Notes: generated from the sequence alone by a model not told the origin. A stretch of 34,751 nt of DNA from Chromatiales bacterium (GCA_024644045.1 JAHELT010000036.1:1-34751); one strand, 5' to 3'; shown: positions 8,014 through 16,612, counted from the first letter of the stretch. Numbers and translations: made by a program.

Positions 8014-8844
8014 ATGACGGTTATTGCGATGCCCCGCGAGATGGGCTCGATGGGCCGCGACGTGGCGCTGGGGCTGGCCGAGGCGCTGAAGCTTCAACTG
8101 GTGCAGCACGAGATCGTCGAGCATGTCGAGGACAAGATGCACGTCGCCCGCGGCGCCGTTAACCGCTTCCTGGAGGGTAAAGCCTCGCTGCTCGAGCGCT
8201 GGCGTATCGACGGCAGCGGCATGTCGGCCTACACCGTGGAGGAATTGCTGGAAGTCGCTGCGCAGGGCAACGTCCTGATCCGCGGCTGGGGCGCGACCTA
8301 CGCGCTGCGCGACGTACCCCATGTACTGTGTGTGAGGGTGTGCGCGCCGGTGGAGATGCGCGTGCAGGTGCTGATGGAGCGCATGCAGTTGGCCGACAGG
8401 GAGGACGCCATCAGGGAAATCGAGAGCAACGATGCGGCGCACGCCAAGACCATGCTGCACCTGTTTCAGGTCGACTGGCAAAACCCGTTTCTCTACGACG
8501 CCACCTTCAACATGAGCAAACTTTCCGTGCCGGACTGCGTCGCCAGCATCAAAGCGCTCAGCAGCCAGCCGGCGTTCCAGGAAACCGACGCCTCGCGTGC
8601 GGTACTCGCGGACCTGACACTCGCCGCGCAGGTCAAGTCCGCGTTACGGGCGTCCAAGCTGATGCGCGACCTCGGCCCTTACTTCGACGTCGCGGTCGAA
8701 CCGTGCAAGCGGCGGGTGCGCCTGCGCGGGGTGGTCAGGGAAGTGGGGCTCAAACGCGAGGTCGGGCGCCTCGCGGGATCCGTTCCCGGCGTGGCCGGCG
8801 TGGACAACGAGTTGACGGTGCTCAAGGACTATATGGCGCCGTGA
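8014..8844 (+). CDS. Cytidylate-kinase-like protein with C-terminal BON domain
   Basis: A 276-residue two-part protein. Residues 1-190 resemble the cytidylate-kinase-like family: an N-terminal REMGSMGRDVALGLAEAL in place of a classic GxxGxGK P-loop, GNVLIRGWGATYAL (about 90-103), then the VRVCAPVEMRVQVLMER lid-like segment. Residues about 198-273 form a BON-like domain (LTLAAQVKSALRASK, then VRLRGVVREVGLKREVGRLAGSVPGVAGVDNELTV). BON domains usually bind membranes or phospholipids and are common in envelope proteins, yet no signal peptide is seen. The start has GGAGGA 6 nt upstream. It ends 21 bp from the convergent glgC. The degenerate P-loop leaves catalytic activity uncertain. Confidence 0.85.
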   Translation: MTVIAMPREMGSMGRDVALGLAEALKLQLVQHEIVEHVEDKMHVARGAVNRFLEGKASLLERWRIDGSGMSAYTVEELLEVAAQGNVLIRGWGATYALRDVPHVLCVRVCAPVEMRVQVLMERMQLADREDAIREIESNDAAHAKTMLHLFQVDWQNPFLYDATFNMSKLSVPDCVASIKALSSQPAFQETDASRAVLADLTLAAQVKSALRASKLMRDLGPYFDVAVEPCKRRVRLRGVVREVGLKREVGRLAGSVPGVAGVDNELTVLKDYMAP

Positions 8845-8865
8845 TTCGCGCCACCAGCGCCCGTA

Positions 8866-10146
8866 TCAGTCCTCGTAGAACATGCCGGTGGGCAGATAGC
8901 GCCGTTCCTGGCCGAGCATCTCGCGGTTGACCACCACGATGCCGGAGTCCGTGCGGTAGAAGCGCGACGCGTCGGCCGCCGCGTCATCGCCGATGCGGGT
9001 GCCGTGGGGCACCACGCAGCCGTTGTCCAGCAGTACCCGGTGCAGGTGTACGCCGCTGCCGATCTGGCAGTCCGGCAGAACCAGCGCACCCTGCAGCTCG
9101 CACTGCTCGCCGACGTGCACGTTGGAGGAAAGAATCGAGCTTTCGATGGTCGAGTTGCCGATCACGCAGCCGCCGCTCACCATCGAGCGCTGCATGCGCC
9201 CGGATTCGCCGCTGTCCACGAACTTGGCCGGCGGCAGCTGCTCCTGGTAGGTGAGGATATGCCAGTCGCGGTTGTACAAATCGAGCGCCGAGGTCGCCTC
9301 GAGCAACTCCATGTTCGCCTCGTAGTAGGCATCGACGGTGCCCACGTCGCGCCAGTACGCGTTGCCGATGCCCGCCGAGCTGAACGGGTAGGCCTGCACG
9401 CGGTGGTCGTTACGCACCGCATGAGGAATGATGTCCTTGCCGAAGTCGTGGCTGGACTGCGTATCTGCGGCGTCGCGCAGCAGGTGCTCGCGCAGGTACT
9501 CGAACGAGAAGACATAGATGCCCATGCTGATCAGCGCCGCGCCCGGATCGCCGGGCAGGGTCGCGGGCTCGGCAGGCTTCTCCTGGAAGTCCGTCACCCG
9601 GTAGCGGCTGTCGACCGCCATCACGCCGAAGTCGTGAGCCTGGCGCACCGGCACCGTGTGACAGGCGATGGTGAAGTCCGCTTCCGCGGCGACGTGCGCG
9701 GCGAGCATCTCGCCGTAGTCCATCTTGTAGACGTGGTCGCCGGCGAGGATCAGCACGTACTCGGGCGTGTTCGCACCAATGATATCGAGGCTTTGATACA
9801 CTGCGTCCGCCGTGCCTTCGAACCAGGCTTCCTCGTCGAGCCACTGCTGGGCGGGTATCAGCTCGACGAACTCGCCGGTCTCGCCGCGCAGAATGTTCCA
9901 GCCCCGCAGCAGGTGGCGGATGAGCGAATGCGATTTGTACTGGGTGAGCACATACACCTGGCGCACACCGGAATTGATGCAGTTGGACAGTGCGAAGTCG
10001 ATGATCCGGAACTTTCCGCCGAACGGCATGGCCGGCTTGGCGCGCCAGTCGGTGAGCATTTTCAGGCGTTCCCCGCGCCCGCCCGCCAGCACCAGGGCGA
10101 GCGTGTTGCGCGTGATTCGGCTTACGAATCGCGCTGTGCTTGGCAT
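8866..10146 (-). CDS. glgC: Glucose-1-phosphate adenylyltransferase (ADP-glucose pyrophosphorylase)
   Basis: A 426-residue enzyme making ADP-glucose and pyrophosphate from ATP and glucose 1-phosphate, the first committed step of glycogen synthesis. It has the N-terminal allosteric/catalytic LAGGRGERLKMLTDWRAKPA, then PFGGKFRIIDFALSNCINSG. WFEGTADAVYQSL and LILAGDHVYKMDY follow, then FQEKP and the C-terminal left-handed beta-helix hexapeptide repeats (CVIGNSTIESSILSSNVHVGEQC). ATG 10146 was chosen because the family N terminus begins there; the frame stays open upstream to 10251. Length matches GlgC (about 430). It is divergent from the CoA-transferase gene. No glgA, glgB or glgP is adjacent, so ADP-glucose may also feed the nearby sucrose-phosphate synthase (inference). 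Confidence 0.96.
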   Translation of the reverse strand: MPSTARFVSRITRNTLALVLAGGRGERLKMLTDWRAKPAMPFGGKFRIIDFALSNCINSGVRQVYVLTQYKSHSLIRHLLRGWNILRGETGEFVELIPAQQWLDEEAWFEGTADAVYQSLDIIGANTPEYVLILAGDHVYKMDYGEMLAAHVAAEADFTIACHTVPVRQAHDFGVMAVDSRYRVTDFQEKPAEPATLPGDPGAALISMGIYVFSFEYLREHLLRDAADTQSSHDFGKDIIPHAVRNDHRVQAYPFSSAGIGNAYWRDVGTVDAYYEANMELLEATSALDLYNRDWHILTYQEQLPPAKFVDSGESGRMQRSMVSGGCVIGNSTIESSILSSNVHVGEQCELQGALVLPDCQIGSGVHLHRVLLDNGCVVPHGTRIGDDAAADASRFYRTDSGIVVVNREMLGQERRYLPTGMFYED

Positions 10147-10275
10147 GTCTGAATGGGGATCCGCCGGGTCAAGGTGCCCTAGTGTAGCAATTCTGGAGGC
10201 CCGACTTTGCGATCCGCGTCCGATTCGGGGGTCGGTCCGGCCGTTTCGCACGGGTGCGCCGTCGAGCGCGGGCCC

Positions 10276-11460
10276 GTGACCCTGTTACCGCTGCATCACG
10301 TGACCGTCGTCGCGCTGGAGCAGGCCGTGGCGGCGCCGTTCGCAACCCGCCAGCTGGCTGACCTCGGTGCCCGCGTGATCAAAATCGAACGGCCGGGGGT
10401 CGGCGATTTCGCGCGTGGCTACGACGAGACCGTCAACGGCATGAGCAGCCATTTCGTGTGGCTGAACCGCGGCAAGCAGAGTGTGACGCTGAACCTGAAA
10501 GACGCGCGTGCGCGCGAGGTGGTGACGCGGCTGCTGGAAAACGCCGATGTGTTCATCCAGAACCTGGCGCCGGGCGCCGCGGCGCGCCTGGGGTTCGGCG
10601 GCGAGGAACTGCGCCGGTGCCATGCGCGCCTGATCGTCTGCAACCTGTCGGGCTACGGCGAGAGCGGGCCTTACCGCGACAAGAAGGCCTACGACCTGCT
10701 GGTGCAGTGCGAAACGGGGCTGGTGTCGACGACCGGCACGCCGGATACGCCGGCCAAGACCGGCATCTCGACCGCGGACATTGCCGGCGGCATGTACGCC
10801 TACAGCGGCATCCTCACGGCGCTGTACAACCGCGAGCGCGGCGGTGACGGCGCATTGCTCAACGTGTCGCTGTTCGACGCGCTCGGCGAATGGATGAGTT
10901 ATCCGGCCTACTACGCGGCGTACGGCGGCACTGCGCCGGGTCGCGCCGGGGCAAGTCACGCTGCCATTGCACCGTACGGCCCGTTTCGCTGCGGCGACGG
11001 GCACGTAATCAACCTGGGCATTCAGAATCAGCGCGAGTGGCAGCGTTTCTGCACCGAGGTGCTGGGGCAGGAAGCGCTGGTCGATGATCCGCGTTTCGCC
11101 GCCAACTCGGCGCGTGTGGCCAACCGCGAGGCCCTGCAGGCGCTGATCGAGTCGGTGTTCGCCGCGCTGCCGGCGGCCGGCGTGGTGGAGCGGCTCGATC
11201 GGGCAGGCATCGCCAACGCGCGGCTCAACTCGATGCAGGAATTCTGGGATCACCCGCAGCATGACGCGCGCGGCCGCTGGTGCGAAGTGGACTCGCCGCG
11301 CGGTAGAATACGTGCTTTGCGGCCGCCCGTGATCAGCGACGACTTCTCCCATCGGATGGGCGCGATTCCCGATATCGGCGAACATACCGACGGCGTCCTG
11401 CACGATCTGGGCTACAGCGACGGCGACATTCAGCGCCTGCGCCAGGCGGGGGTCGTATGA
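10276..11460 (+). CDS. CaiB/BaiF family (class III) CoA-transferase
   Basis: A 394-residue class III CoA-transferase that moves CoA between carboxylic acids through an aspartyl-CoA intermediate. The proposed catalytic residue is Asp140 in KKAYDLLVQCETGL. Family signatures are ADLGARVIKIERPGVGDFAR near the N terminus, the NRGKQSVTLNLKD block and LGFGGEELRRCHARLIVCNLSGYG. GTG 10276 fits the usual N terminus (LPLHHVTVVALEQ); an earlier in-frame TTG at 10207 adds an unfamiliar tail. The class I fumarase gene starts 42 bp downstream on the same strand, so the pair is probably co-transcribed. Related enzymes handle succinate, citramalate, mesaconate, formate or carnitine derivatives. The substrate is not determinable here; a C4/C5 dicarboxylate is suggested by the neighbour. 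Confidence 0.9.
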   Translation: MTLLPLHHVTVVALEQAVAAPFATRQLADLGARVIKIERPGVGDFARGYDETVNGMSSHFVWLNRGKQSVTLNLKDARAREVVTRLLENADVFIQNLAPGAAARLGFGGEELRRCHARLIVCNLSGYGESGPYRDKKAYDLLVQCETGLVSTTGTPDTPAKTGISTADIAGGMYAYSGILTALYNRERGGDGALLNVSLFDALGEWMSYPAYYAAYGGTAPGRAGASHAAIAPYGPFRCGDGHVINLGIQNQREWQRFCTEVLGQEALVDDPRFAANSARVANREALQALIESVFAALPAAGVVERLDRAGIANARLNSMQEFWDHPQHDARGRWCEVDSPRGRIRALRPPVISDDFSHRMGAIPDIGEHTDGVLHDLGYSDGDIQRLRQAGVV

Positions 11461-11502
11461 CGCATCCCCGCTGACATTCACCTTACCCGAGGCGGAACTG
11501 CC

Positions 11503-13017
11503 ATGACCAAGATCAAACGCCAGGATTTCGTCGACAGCATCGCCGATGCGCTGCAGTACATATCGGCCTATCACCCCGTCGATTTCATTCGCGCCATGAG
11601 CGAGGCCTACGAGCGTGAGGTCAACCCGGCGGCAAAGAACGCTATTGCGCAGATTCTCACCAGCTCGCGCATGGCGGCGCTCGCCAAGCGTCCGGTGTGT
11701 CAGGACACGGGCATCGTGGTGGTGTTCCTTAAAATCGGCATGCAGGTTCAGTGGGACAGCGACGAGGGCATTCAGGCCATGGTGGATGCGGCTGTGCGCC
11801 AGGCCTATACCGATGAGCACAACCCGCTGCGCGCCTCGGTGGTGAGCGATCCGGCCGGTGGGCGCAAGAATACGCGCGACAACACGCCCGCCGTCGTGCA
11901 CATGGAAGTGGTGCCCGGCGACAGCGTCGACGTGGTGGTCGCCGCCAAGGGCGGCGGCTCGGAGAACAAGGCCAAGTTCGCGATCCTCAATCCGTCCGAC
12001 GACCTGGTCGCCTGGGTGCTGCGGCAGGTCGAGGGCATGGGTGCGGGCTGGTGCCCGCCCGGTATCCTGGGCGTCGGCATCGGCGGCACGCCGGAGAAAG
12101 CCCTGGTGCTGGCGAAACAGTCCCTGATGGCGCCGCTCGACATGCCGGCTTTGCGGGAACGCGGCGCGAGCAACCGCGCCGAGGAACTGCGCCTCGAGCT
12201 GTTCGACAAGATCAACGCGCTGGGCATAGGCGCGCAGGGTCTCGGCGGCATTACGACGGTGCTCGATGTCAAAGTGCTCGACTATCCCACGCATGCCGCG
12301 TCGCTGCCGGTCGCGCTGATCCCCAACTGCGCTGCTACCCGGCATGCGCATTTCACGCTTGACGGATCGGGGCCCGTGCATCTGGTGCCGCCGTCGCTGG
12401 AGGACTGGCCGGAAGACATCCTCGCGACGGGCGAGGACACGCGGCGCGTGGACCTGGATACCGTGACCGCGGCCGAGATCCGCGCCTGGAAGGCCGGCGA
12501 GACGCTGCTGCTGTCCGGCAAGATGCTGACCGGGCGCGATGCCGCGCACAAGCGCATCCAGGACATGCTGGCGCGCGGCGAGCCGCTGCCGGTGGATTTC
12601 CACGGCCGTTTCATCTACTACGTGGGCCCGGTGGACGCGGTGGGCGATGAAGTCGTCGGCCCGGCCGGTCCGACCACGGCAACACGCATGGACAAGTTCA
12701 CCGACATGATGCTGGGCGAGCAGGTGGGCGTGATCGGCATGATCGGAAAAGCCGAGCGCGGGCCGGCGACCATCGACTCGATCAAGCGGCACAAGGCGGT
12801 CTACCTGATCGCCACCGGCGGGGCGGCCTACCTGGTGTCGAAGGCCATCCGCGCCGCGCGGGTGATCGCGTTCGACGACATGGGCATGGAGGCGATCCAC
12901 GAGTTCGAGCTGCAGGACATGCCGGTAACGGTGGCGGTCGACAGCAAGGGCAACTCCATACACACGAGCGGCCCGGCCGAGTGGCGGGTCAGGATCGAGC
13001 GCATGCAGGTTGCGTAG
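11503..13017 (+). CDS. Class I fumarate hydratase (Fe-S, FumA/FumB type; mesaconase activity possible)
   Basis: A 504-residue iron-sulfur hydro-lyase, predicted to interconvert fumarate and malate with an oxygen-labile 4Fe-4S cluster. The three expected cluster ligands are Cys66 (RPVCQDTG), Cys184 (GWCPPGILG) and Cys276 (PNCAATRH). The alpha part includes KGGGSENKAKF, and the beta part includes SGKMLTGRDAAHKR and YYVGPVDA. YLIATGGAAYLVSKAIRAARVIAFDDMGMEAI near the C terminus is typical of the fused single-chain class I form. A purine-rich AGGCGG lies before the ATG. It follows the CoA-transferase by 42 bp. Some class I enzymes hydrate mesaconate efficiently, so a C5 substrate cannot be excluded. 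Confidence 0.95.
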   Translation: MTKIKRQDFVDSIADALQYISAYHPVDFIRAMSEAYEREVNPAAKNAIAQILTSSRMAALAKRPVCQDTGIVVVFLKIGMQVQWDSDEGIQAMVDAAVRQAYTDEHNPLRASVVSDPAGGRKNTRDNTPAVVHMEVVPGDSVDVVVAAKGGGSENKAKFAILNPSDDLVAWVLRQVEGMGAGWCPPGILGVGIGGTPEKALVLAKQSLMAPLDMPALRERGASNRAEELRLELFDKINALGIGAQGLGGITTVLDVKVLDYPTHAASLPVALIPNCAATRHAHFTLDGSGPVHLVPPSLEDWPEDILATGEDTRRVDLDTVTAAEIRAWKAGETLLLSGKMLTGRDAAHKRIQDMLARGEPLPVDFHGRFIYYVGPVDAVGDEVVGPAGPTTATRMDKFTDMMLGEQVGVIGMIGKAERGPATIDSIKRHKAVYLIATGGAAYLVSKAIRAARVIAFDDMGMEAIHEFELQDMPVTVAVDSKGNSIHTSGPAEWRVRIERMQVA

Positions 13018-13077
13018 ACGGGCGTTTGCGCGGCACGCGGGCGGCGGGCTCGCCGGAATACAGTCCTCGGGCTGGTG

Positions 13078-13083
13078 TACAAT
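13078..13083 (+). promoter_or_regulatory. Possible -10 (TACAAT) upstream of argG
   Basis: The 118-bp gap between the fumarase stop and the argG start contains GTGTACAATTCGCGG, with TACAAT at 13078-13083, 53 nt before the argG start codon. No clear -35 was found at 17 nt. An upstream GC-rich hairpin-like stretch (about 13038-13056, CGGGCGGCGGGCTCGCCGG) could end the fumarase transcript, but it lacks a T-run. The promoter call is tentative. Confidence 0.3.
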
Positions 13084-13135
13084 TCGCGGTTTTATGCGAT
13101 AACGGCCCATGCGGCCCGCCGCAGCGGAGACTCGA

Positions 13136-14353
13136 ATGCCCGCGATCGAAAAAGTGGTGCTTGCCTACTCGGGCGGGCTCGATACCTCCGTCATCCTCAA
13201 GTGGCTGCAGGCGCAGTACGGCTGCCAGGTGGTCACGTTCACGGCCGATATCGGCCAGGGCGAAGAGGTCGAGCCGGCGCGGGCCAAGGCGCAGGCGCTG
13301 GGTGTGCAGGAGATCTTCATCGAGGATCTGCGTGAGGAGTTCGCGCGCGATTTCGTCTTCCCCATGTTCCGTGCCAACGTCGTCTACGAGGGCGAGTATC
13401 TGCTGGGCACCTCGATCGCGCGGCCGCTCATTGCCAAGCGGCTGGTGGAGATCGCCGCCCTGACCGGTGCCGATGCGGTCGCGCACGGTGCGACCGGAAA
13501 GGGCAACGACCAGGTGCGTTTCGAGCTGAGCGCGTATGCGCTGAACCCGGACATACGCATCATCGCGCCCTGGCGCGAGTGGGACCTCGGGTCGCGCGAG
13601 CGGCTGCTCGCCTACGCCGCCGAGCACGGCATCCCGGTCGAGCAGAAGCGCGGCAACCGCTCGCCATACTCCATGGATGCGAATCTGCTGCATATTTCCT
13701 ACGAGGGCAGCGAGCTGGAGGACCCGTGGAGCGAGCCGTCCGACGACATGTGGCGCTGGTCGGTGTCTCCGGAGGAAGCCCCCGACGTGCCCGTGTACGT
13801 GACCTTACGTTATGCGCGCGGTGACGTCGTCGCCGTGGACGGCGAGGCGCTGTCGCCGGCGCAGGTGATGGCGAAGCTGAACGCGCTGGCCGGGGCCAAC
13901 GGCATCGGGCGCCTGGATATCGTCGAGAACCGTTACGTCGGCATGAAATCGCGCGGCTGTTACGAGACGCCGGCGGGCACCGTAATGTTGCGTGCGCACC
14001 GGGCGATCGAATCGATCACGCTGGATCGAGAGGCCGCGCATCTGAAGGACGAGGTCATGCCACGCTACGCGAAGCTCGTGTACACGGGGTACTGGTTTGC
14101 GCCGGAGCGCGAGATGCTGCAGGCACTGATCGATACATCGCAGGAAACTGTCAACGGCGAAGTACGCCTCAAGCTCTACAAGGGCAACGTCACGGTCGTG
14201 GGCAGGCGCTCGGAGCGCGACAGCCTGTTCGACGAGAGCATCGTCACGTTCGAAGAAGACCACGGCGCCTACGATCAGAAAGACGCGGAAGGATTCATCA
14301 AGCTGAACGCGTTGCGTCTGCGCATCGCGGCGCGACGAGCGAAGCGCCGCTAG
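13136..14353 (+). CDS. argG: Argininosuccinate synthase
   Basis: A 405-residue ATP-pyrophosphatase family enzyme joining citrulline and aspartate with ATP to form argininosuccinate, the penultimate step of arginine synthesis. The PP-loop SGGLDTS is at residues 12-18. Other signatures are [30 protein letters not shown], the [21 protein letters not shown] block and [24 protein letters not shown] 13136 is preceded by GGAGA at 6 nt spacing, and an upstream in-frame ATG at 13109 is rejected as outside the family N terminus. argH is not adjacent; the DUF2062 gene follows 26 bp later. Length is normal for ArgG. Confidence 0.98.
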   Translation: MPAIEKVVLAYSGGLDTSVILKWLQAQYGCQVVTFTADIGQGEEVEPARAKAQALGVQEIFIEDLREEFARDFVFPMFRANVVYEGEYLLGTSIARPLIAKRLVEIAALTGADAVAHGATGKGNDQVRFELSAYALNPDIRIIAPWREWDLGSRERLLAYAAEHGIPVEQKRGNRSPYSMDANLLHISYEGSELEDPWSEPSDDMWRWSVSPEEAPDVPVYVTLRYARGDVVAVDGEALSPAQVMAKLNALAGANGIGRLDIVENRYVGMKSRGCYETPAGTVMLRAHRAIESITLDREAAHLKDEVMPRYAKLVYTGYWFAPEREMLQALIDTSQETVNGEVRLKLYKGNVTVVGRRSERDSLFDESIVTFEEDHGAYDQKDAEGFIKLNALRLRIAARRAKRR

Positions 14354-14379
14354 GGCGGGTTGGCCCGAGCGGTAGCGCC

Positions 14380-14997
14380 ATGTTGAACCGGCAACTCAAA
14401 CGCGCGCAGAGCCTGGTTCGACGGCGCCTCATCATCCCACTGTTTCGCAGCCCGCATCCGCCGGAGTACACGGCGCGCGGTGTGTTCATCGGTGTCCTGG
14501 TCGCGTTGACCCCCACGGTCGGCGTTCAGATGGCTATCGTCGGGGTCATGTGGGTGGCGTTGCGCGCCATCCACAGCCGCTTTGATTTCAACCTGATCAT
14601 CGCGCTCGCCTGGACCTGGATAACCAATGCGGTGACCGCACCGTTTGTGTACTACGCCTACATCGTTACCGGCCGCGTGATGCTCGGGCGCTGGGACGAG
14701 CTGCGCGGTTATGCGACCTTTGCCGACCGGTTTCATCAGTCGTTGCCGAAGGATGCCGGCACGCTCGAGACCGTGTGGCTGTACGTGGTCAATCTGTTCG
14801 ATTCGTTCGGCGTGCCCTTGTTTGTCGGCTCTATACCCTGGACGCTGCTGGGCGCCTGGTTGAGCTACCGCTGGAGCCTGAAGCTCACGCGCGTGTATCA
14901 GGCGCGCCGCGAACGGCGCCGTCAGCGGCGGGCCGAACGCCGCGAGGCACGCCTGCGCAACGCAAGCGGCATGGCCAGCCGCTACGGCGAAGAGTGA
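14380..14997 (+). CDS. DUF2062 family membrane protein
   Basis: A 205-residue inner-membrane protein with the DUF2062 pattern. It has a basic N terminus (RQLKRAQSLVRRRL), the SPHPPEYTARGVFIGVLVALTPTVGVQMAIV block, further hydrophobic segments around residues 66-95 and 133-160, and a very basic C-terminal tail (RRERRRQRRAERREARLR). The family's biochemical role is not established; some members are fused to or lie near glycosyltransferases. It begins 26 bp after argG, so it may be cotranscribed with it. Its TGA stop (14995-14997) lies one base before the first core of repeat array A, so transcripts would run straight into those palindromes. Confidence 0.85.
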   Translation: MLNRQLKRAQSLVRRRLIIPLFRSPHPPEYTARGVFIGVLVALTPTVGVQMAIVGVMWVALRAIHSRFDFNLIIALAWTWITNAVTAPFVYYAYIVTGRVMLGRWDELRGYATFADRFHQSLPKDAGTLETVWLYVVNLFDSFGVPLFVGSIPWTLLGAWLSYRWSLKLTRVYQARRERRRQRRAERREARLRNASGMASRYGEE

Positions 14998-14998
14998 T

Positions 14999-15539
14999 GG
15001 GGACTGTCCCCTTGCCACACCGTGGATTCGTCCACGTTCTACAGTGCCGTTCGTTGAGCCGTTGAAGCGACCCGGGGGCTGTCCCCTCACCAACGCACAG
15101 CGGTGGGGACAGTCCCCGGATCGCGCAACTCGCTACCAGACGGCTCTGTAGAACGTGGAATAGAACCACGTTGGGGACTGTCCCCTTGCCACACCGTGGA
15201 TTCGTCCACGTTCTACAGTGCCGTTTGCTGCCTTGATGCGCGACTCGGGGACTGTCCCCTCGCCAACCCACAGCGGTGGGGACAGTCCCCGGATCGCGCA
15301 ACTCGCTACCAGGCGGCTCTGTAAAACGCGGAATAGAACCACGTTGGGGACTGTCCCCTTGCCACGCCGTGCATTCATCCACGTTCTACAGAGCCGTTCG
15401 TTGAGCCGTTGAAGCGACCCGGGGGCTGTCCCCTCACCAACGCACAGCGGTGGGGACAGTCCCCGGATCGCGCAACTCGCTACCAGACGGCTCTGTAGAA
15501 CGTGGAATAGAAACAGGTCAGGGTGAGGGGACAGTCCCC
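14999..15539. repeat. Palindromic repeat array A: three tandem ~173-bp composite REP/BIME-like units
   Basis: Three near-identical units start at 14999, 15173 and 15346 (periods 174 and 173), with a closing core at 15527-15539. There are ten copies of the 13-bp palindrome GGGGAC(T/A)GTCCCC or a one-base variant, at 14999, 15074, 15105, 15173, 15247, 15278, 15346, 15421, 15452 and 15527. Each unit has two diverged inverted arms. The left arm contains the stem-loop CGTGGA-TTCG-TCCACG (15021-15036) then TTCTACAG(T/A)GCCG. The right arm contains CGGCTCTGTAGAACGTGG followed by a CGTGG-(7 nt)-CCACG stem-loop. The array fills the gap between convergent stop codons: the DUF2062 stop ends at 14997 and the M14 gene ends at 15545. 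Short frames inside it are translated repeat, not genes. A REP-type element is inferred; no transposase is nearby. Confidence 0.9.
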
Positions 15540-15544
15540 TTCAG

Positions 15545-16579
15545 TCAGACGATGCTCGGCTCGGTGGTGTCGAGTCCTTCCTCGTGAATGTTCTGGAACG
15601 CCTCGACCCGTGCGGCAACGCGGGGCGTGTCGTCGAAGCGTGCGATATGGTAGAGCGCCTCGCCCTGGTGGACCAGCGGCAGGTTGGTGCGGCCGATAAC
15701 GATACCGCCGTACTCCGCCACCACCCCGGTTTCCTTTTCGCCGAAAGGATCGGCGATCATACCCAACCCCTCCTTGGCCCGCACGCGCGCACCCAGCGCT
15801 GCCGTGGTGCGCAGAATGCCGCTTTCGGTGGCGCGTACCCAGGAGCTGCTGTTGGCTATGAACGGTTCGCGCGGTGGTTTACGCCGCGAGGGTGGCAGCA
15901 TCTCCAGACCGCGCATGACGTTGATGATGCCCTGCACGCCGGCGCTGATGCTCAGCTCATCGAAACGCAGCGCCTCGCCGGCTTCGTAGAGCAGCATCGG
16001 CACGCCACAGTCGGCGGCCGACTGGCGCAGCGAGCCGTCACGGATCCGCGAATTGATCAGCACCGGCACGCCGAACAGTTTCGCCAGCCGTTCGGTTTCC
16101 GGATCTTCCAGGTTGCCGCGAATCTGCGGCAGGTTGGCGCGGTGCACGGCGCCGGTGTGCAGGTCGATGCCGTGTGTGCAGTTGGCCACGATTTCAGTCA
16201 TGAACAGGTCGGCCACCCGCGAAGCGAGCGACCCGCGCTCCGATCCCGGAAACGAACGGTTGAGGTCGCGGCGGTCGGGCAGGTAGCGCGAATGGTGGAT
16301 TACCCCGTACACGTTGACCATGGGAATCGCGATCAGCGTGCCGCGCAGTCTGCGCAGCGCACGCAGATTGAGCATCCGGCGGATGATCTCCACGCCGTTC
16401 AGCTCGTCGCCATGCACGGCGGCGCTGACGAACAGGCGCGGTCCGTCACGCTTACCTCGCACTACGTGCGCGGGCATGGTCATGGGCGTGTGCGTGTAAA
16501 GCTGTGGCAACGGGATCTCCAGCGTCATCCGCTCGCCGCGCTTCACTGACGTATTGACTATTTTCAATGGCTCACTCAT
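15545..16579 (-). CDS. Succinylglutamate desuccinylase/aspartoacylase family (M14-like) zinc hydrolase
   Basis: A 344-residue zinc-dependent carboxypeptidase-fold protein of the AstE/AspA family. Predicted zinc ligands are His56 and Glu59 in AAVHGDELNG and His141 in GIDLHTG. DLNRSFPG (105-112) is the substrate-binding segment, and Glu199 in LLYEAGEAL is the likely general base. A C-terminal domain follows from about residue 240. It cleaves an N-acyl amino acid or a similar amide, but the substrate is unknown. It is the last gene of a leftward operon after rimB and rimK (33-bp gap from rimK). That context suggests a role in processing or removing the amino-acid tails RimK adds, or in metabolising the ligated amino acid, rather than arginine catabolism. 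Its stop lies 5 bp from repeat array A. Confidence 0.9.
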   Translation of the reverse strand: MSEPLKIVNTSVKRGERMTLEIPLPQLYTHTPMTMPAHVVRGKRDGPRLFVSAAVHGDELNGVEIIRRMLNLRALRRLRGTLIAIPMVNVYGVIHHSRYLPDRRDLNRSFPGSERGSLASRVADLFMTEIVANCTHGIDLHTGAVHRANLPQIRGNLEDPETERLAKLFGVPVLINSRIRDGSLRQSAADCGVPMLLYEAGEALRFDELSISAGVQGIINVMRGLEMLPPSRRKPPREPFIANSSSWVRATESGILRTTAALGARVRAKEGLGMIADPFGEKETGVVAEYGGIVIGRTNLPLVHQGEALYHIARFDDTPRVAARVEAFQNIHEEGLDTTEPSIV

Positions 16580-16612
16580 GAGTGTCGTTCTGCGACTGGG
16601 GGCATGCGTAAC

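Noticed and set aside
10285-13110. A 941-codon open frame on the - strand opposite the CoA-transferase and fumarase genes
   Set aside because: It is antisense to two well-conserved genes, its sequence is Arg/His/Gly-rich without motifs, and such frames are expected in high-GC DNA.
14885-15412. Several short open frames within array A (for example 15133-15378 on - and 15103-15324 on +)
   Set aside because: They are translations of the repeat units (recurring GTVP and HVLQSR strings) in both strands. They have no start context and no homology other than to themselves.
14999-15539. CRISPR-like regular spacing
   Set aside because: The units are about 173 bp and repeated in full, including what would be spacers. 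The palindromes are internal and no cas genes are present.
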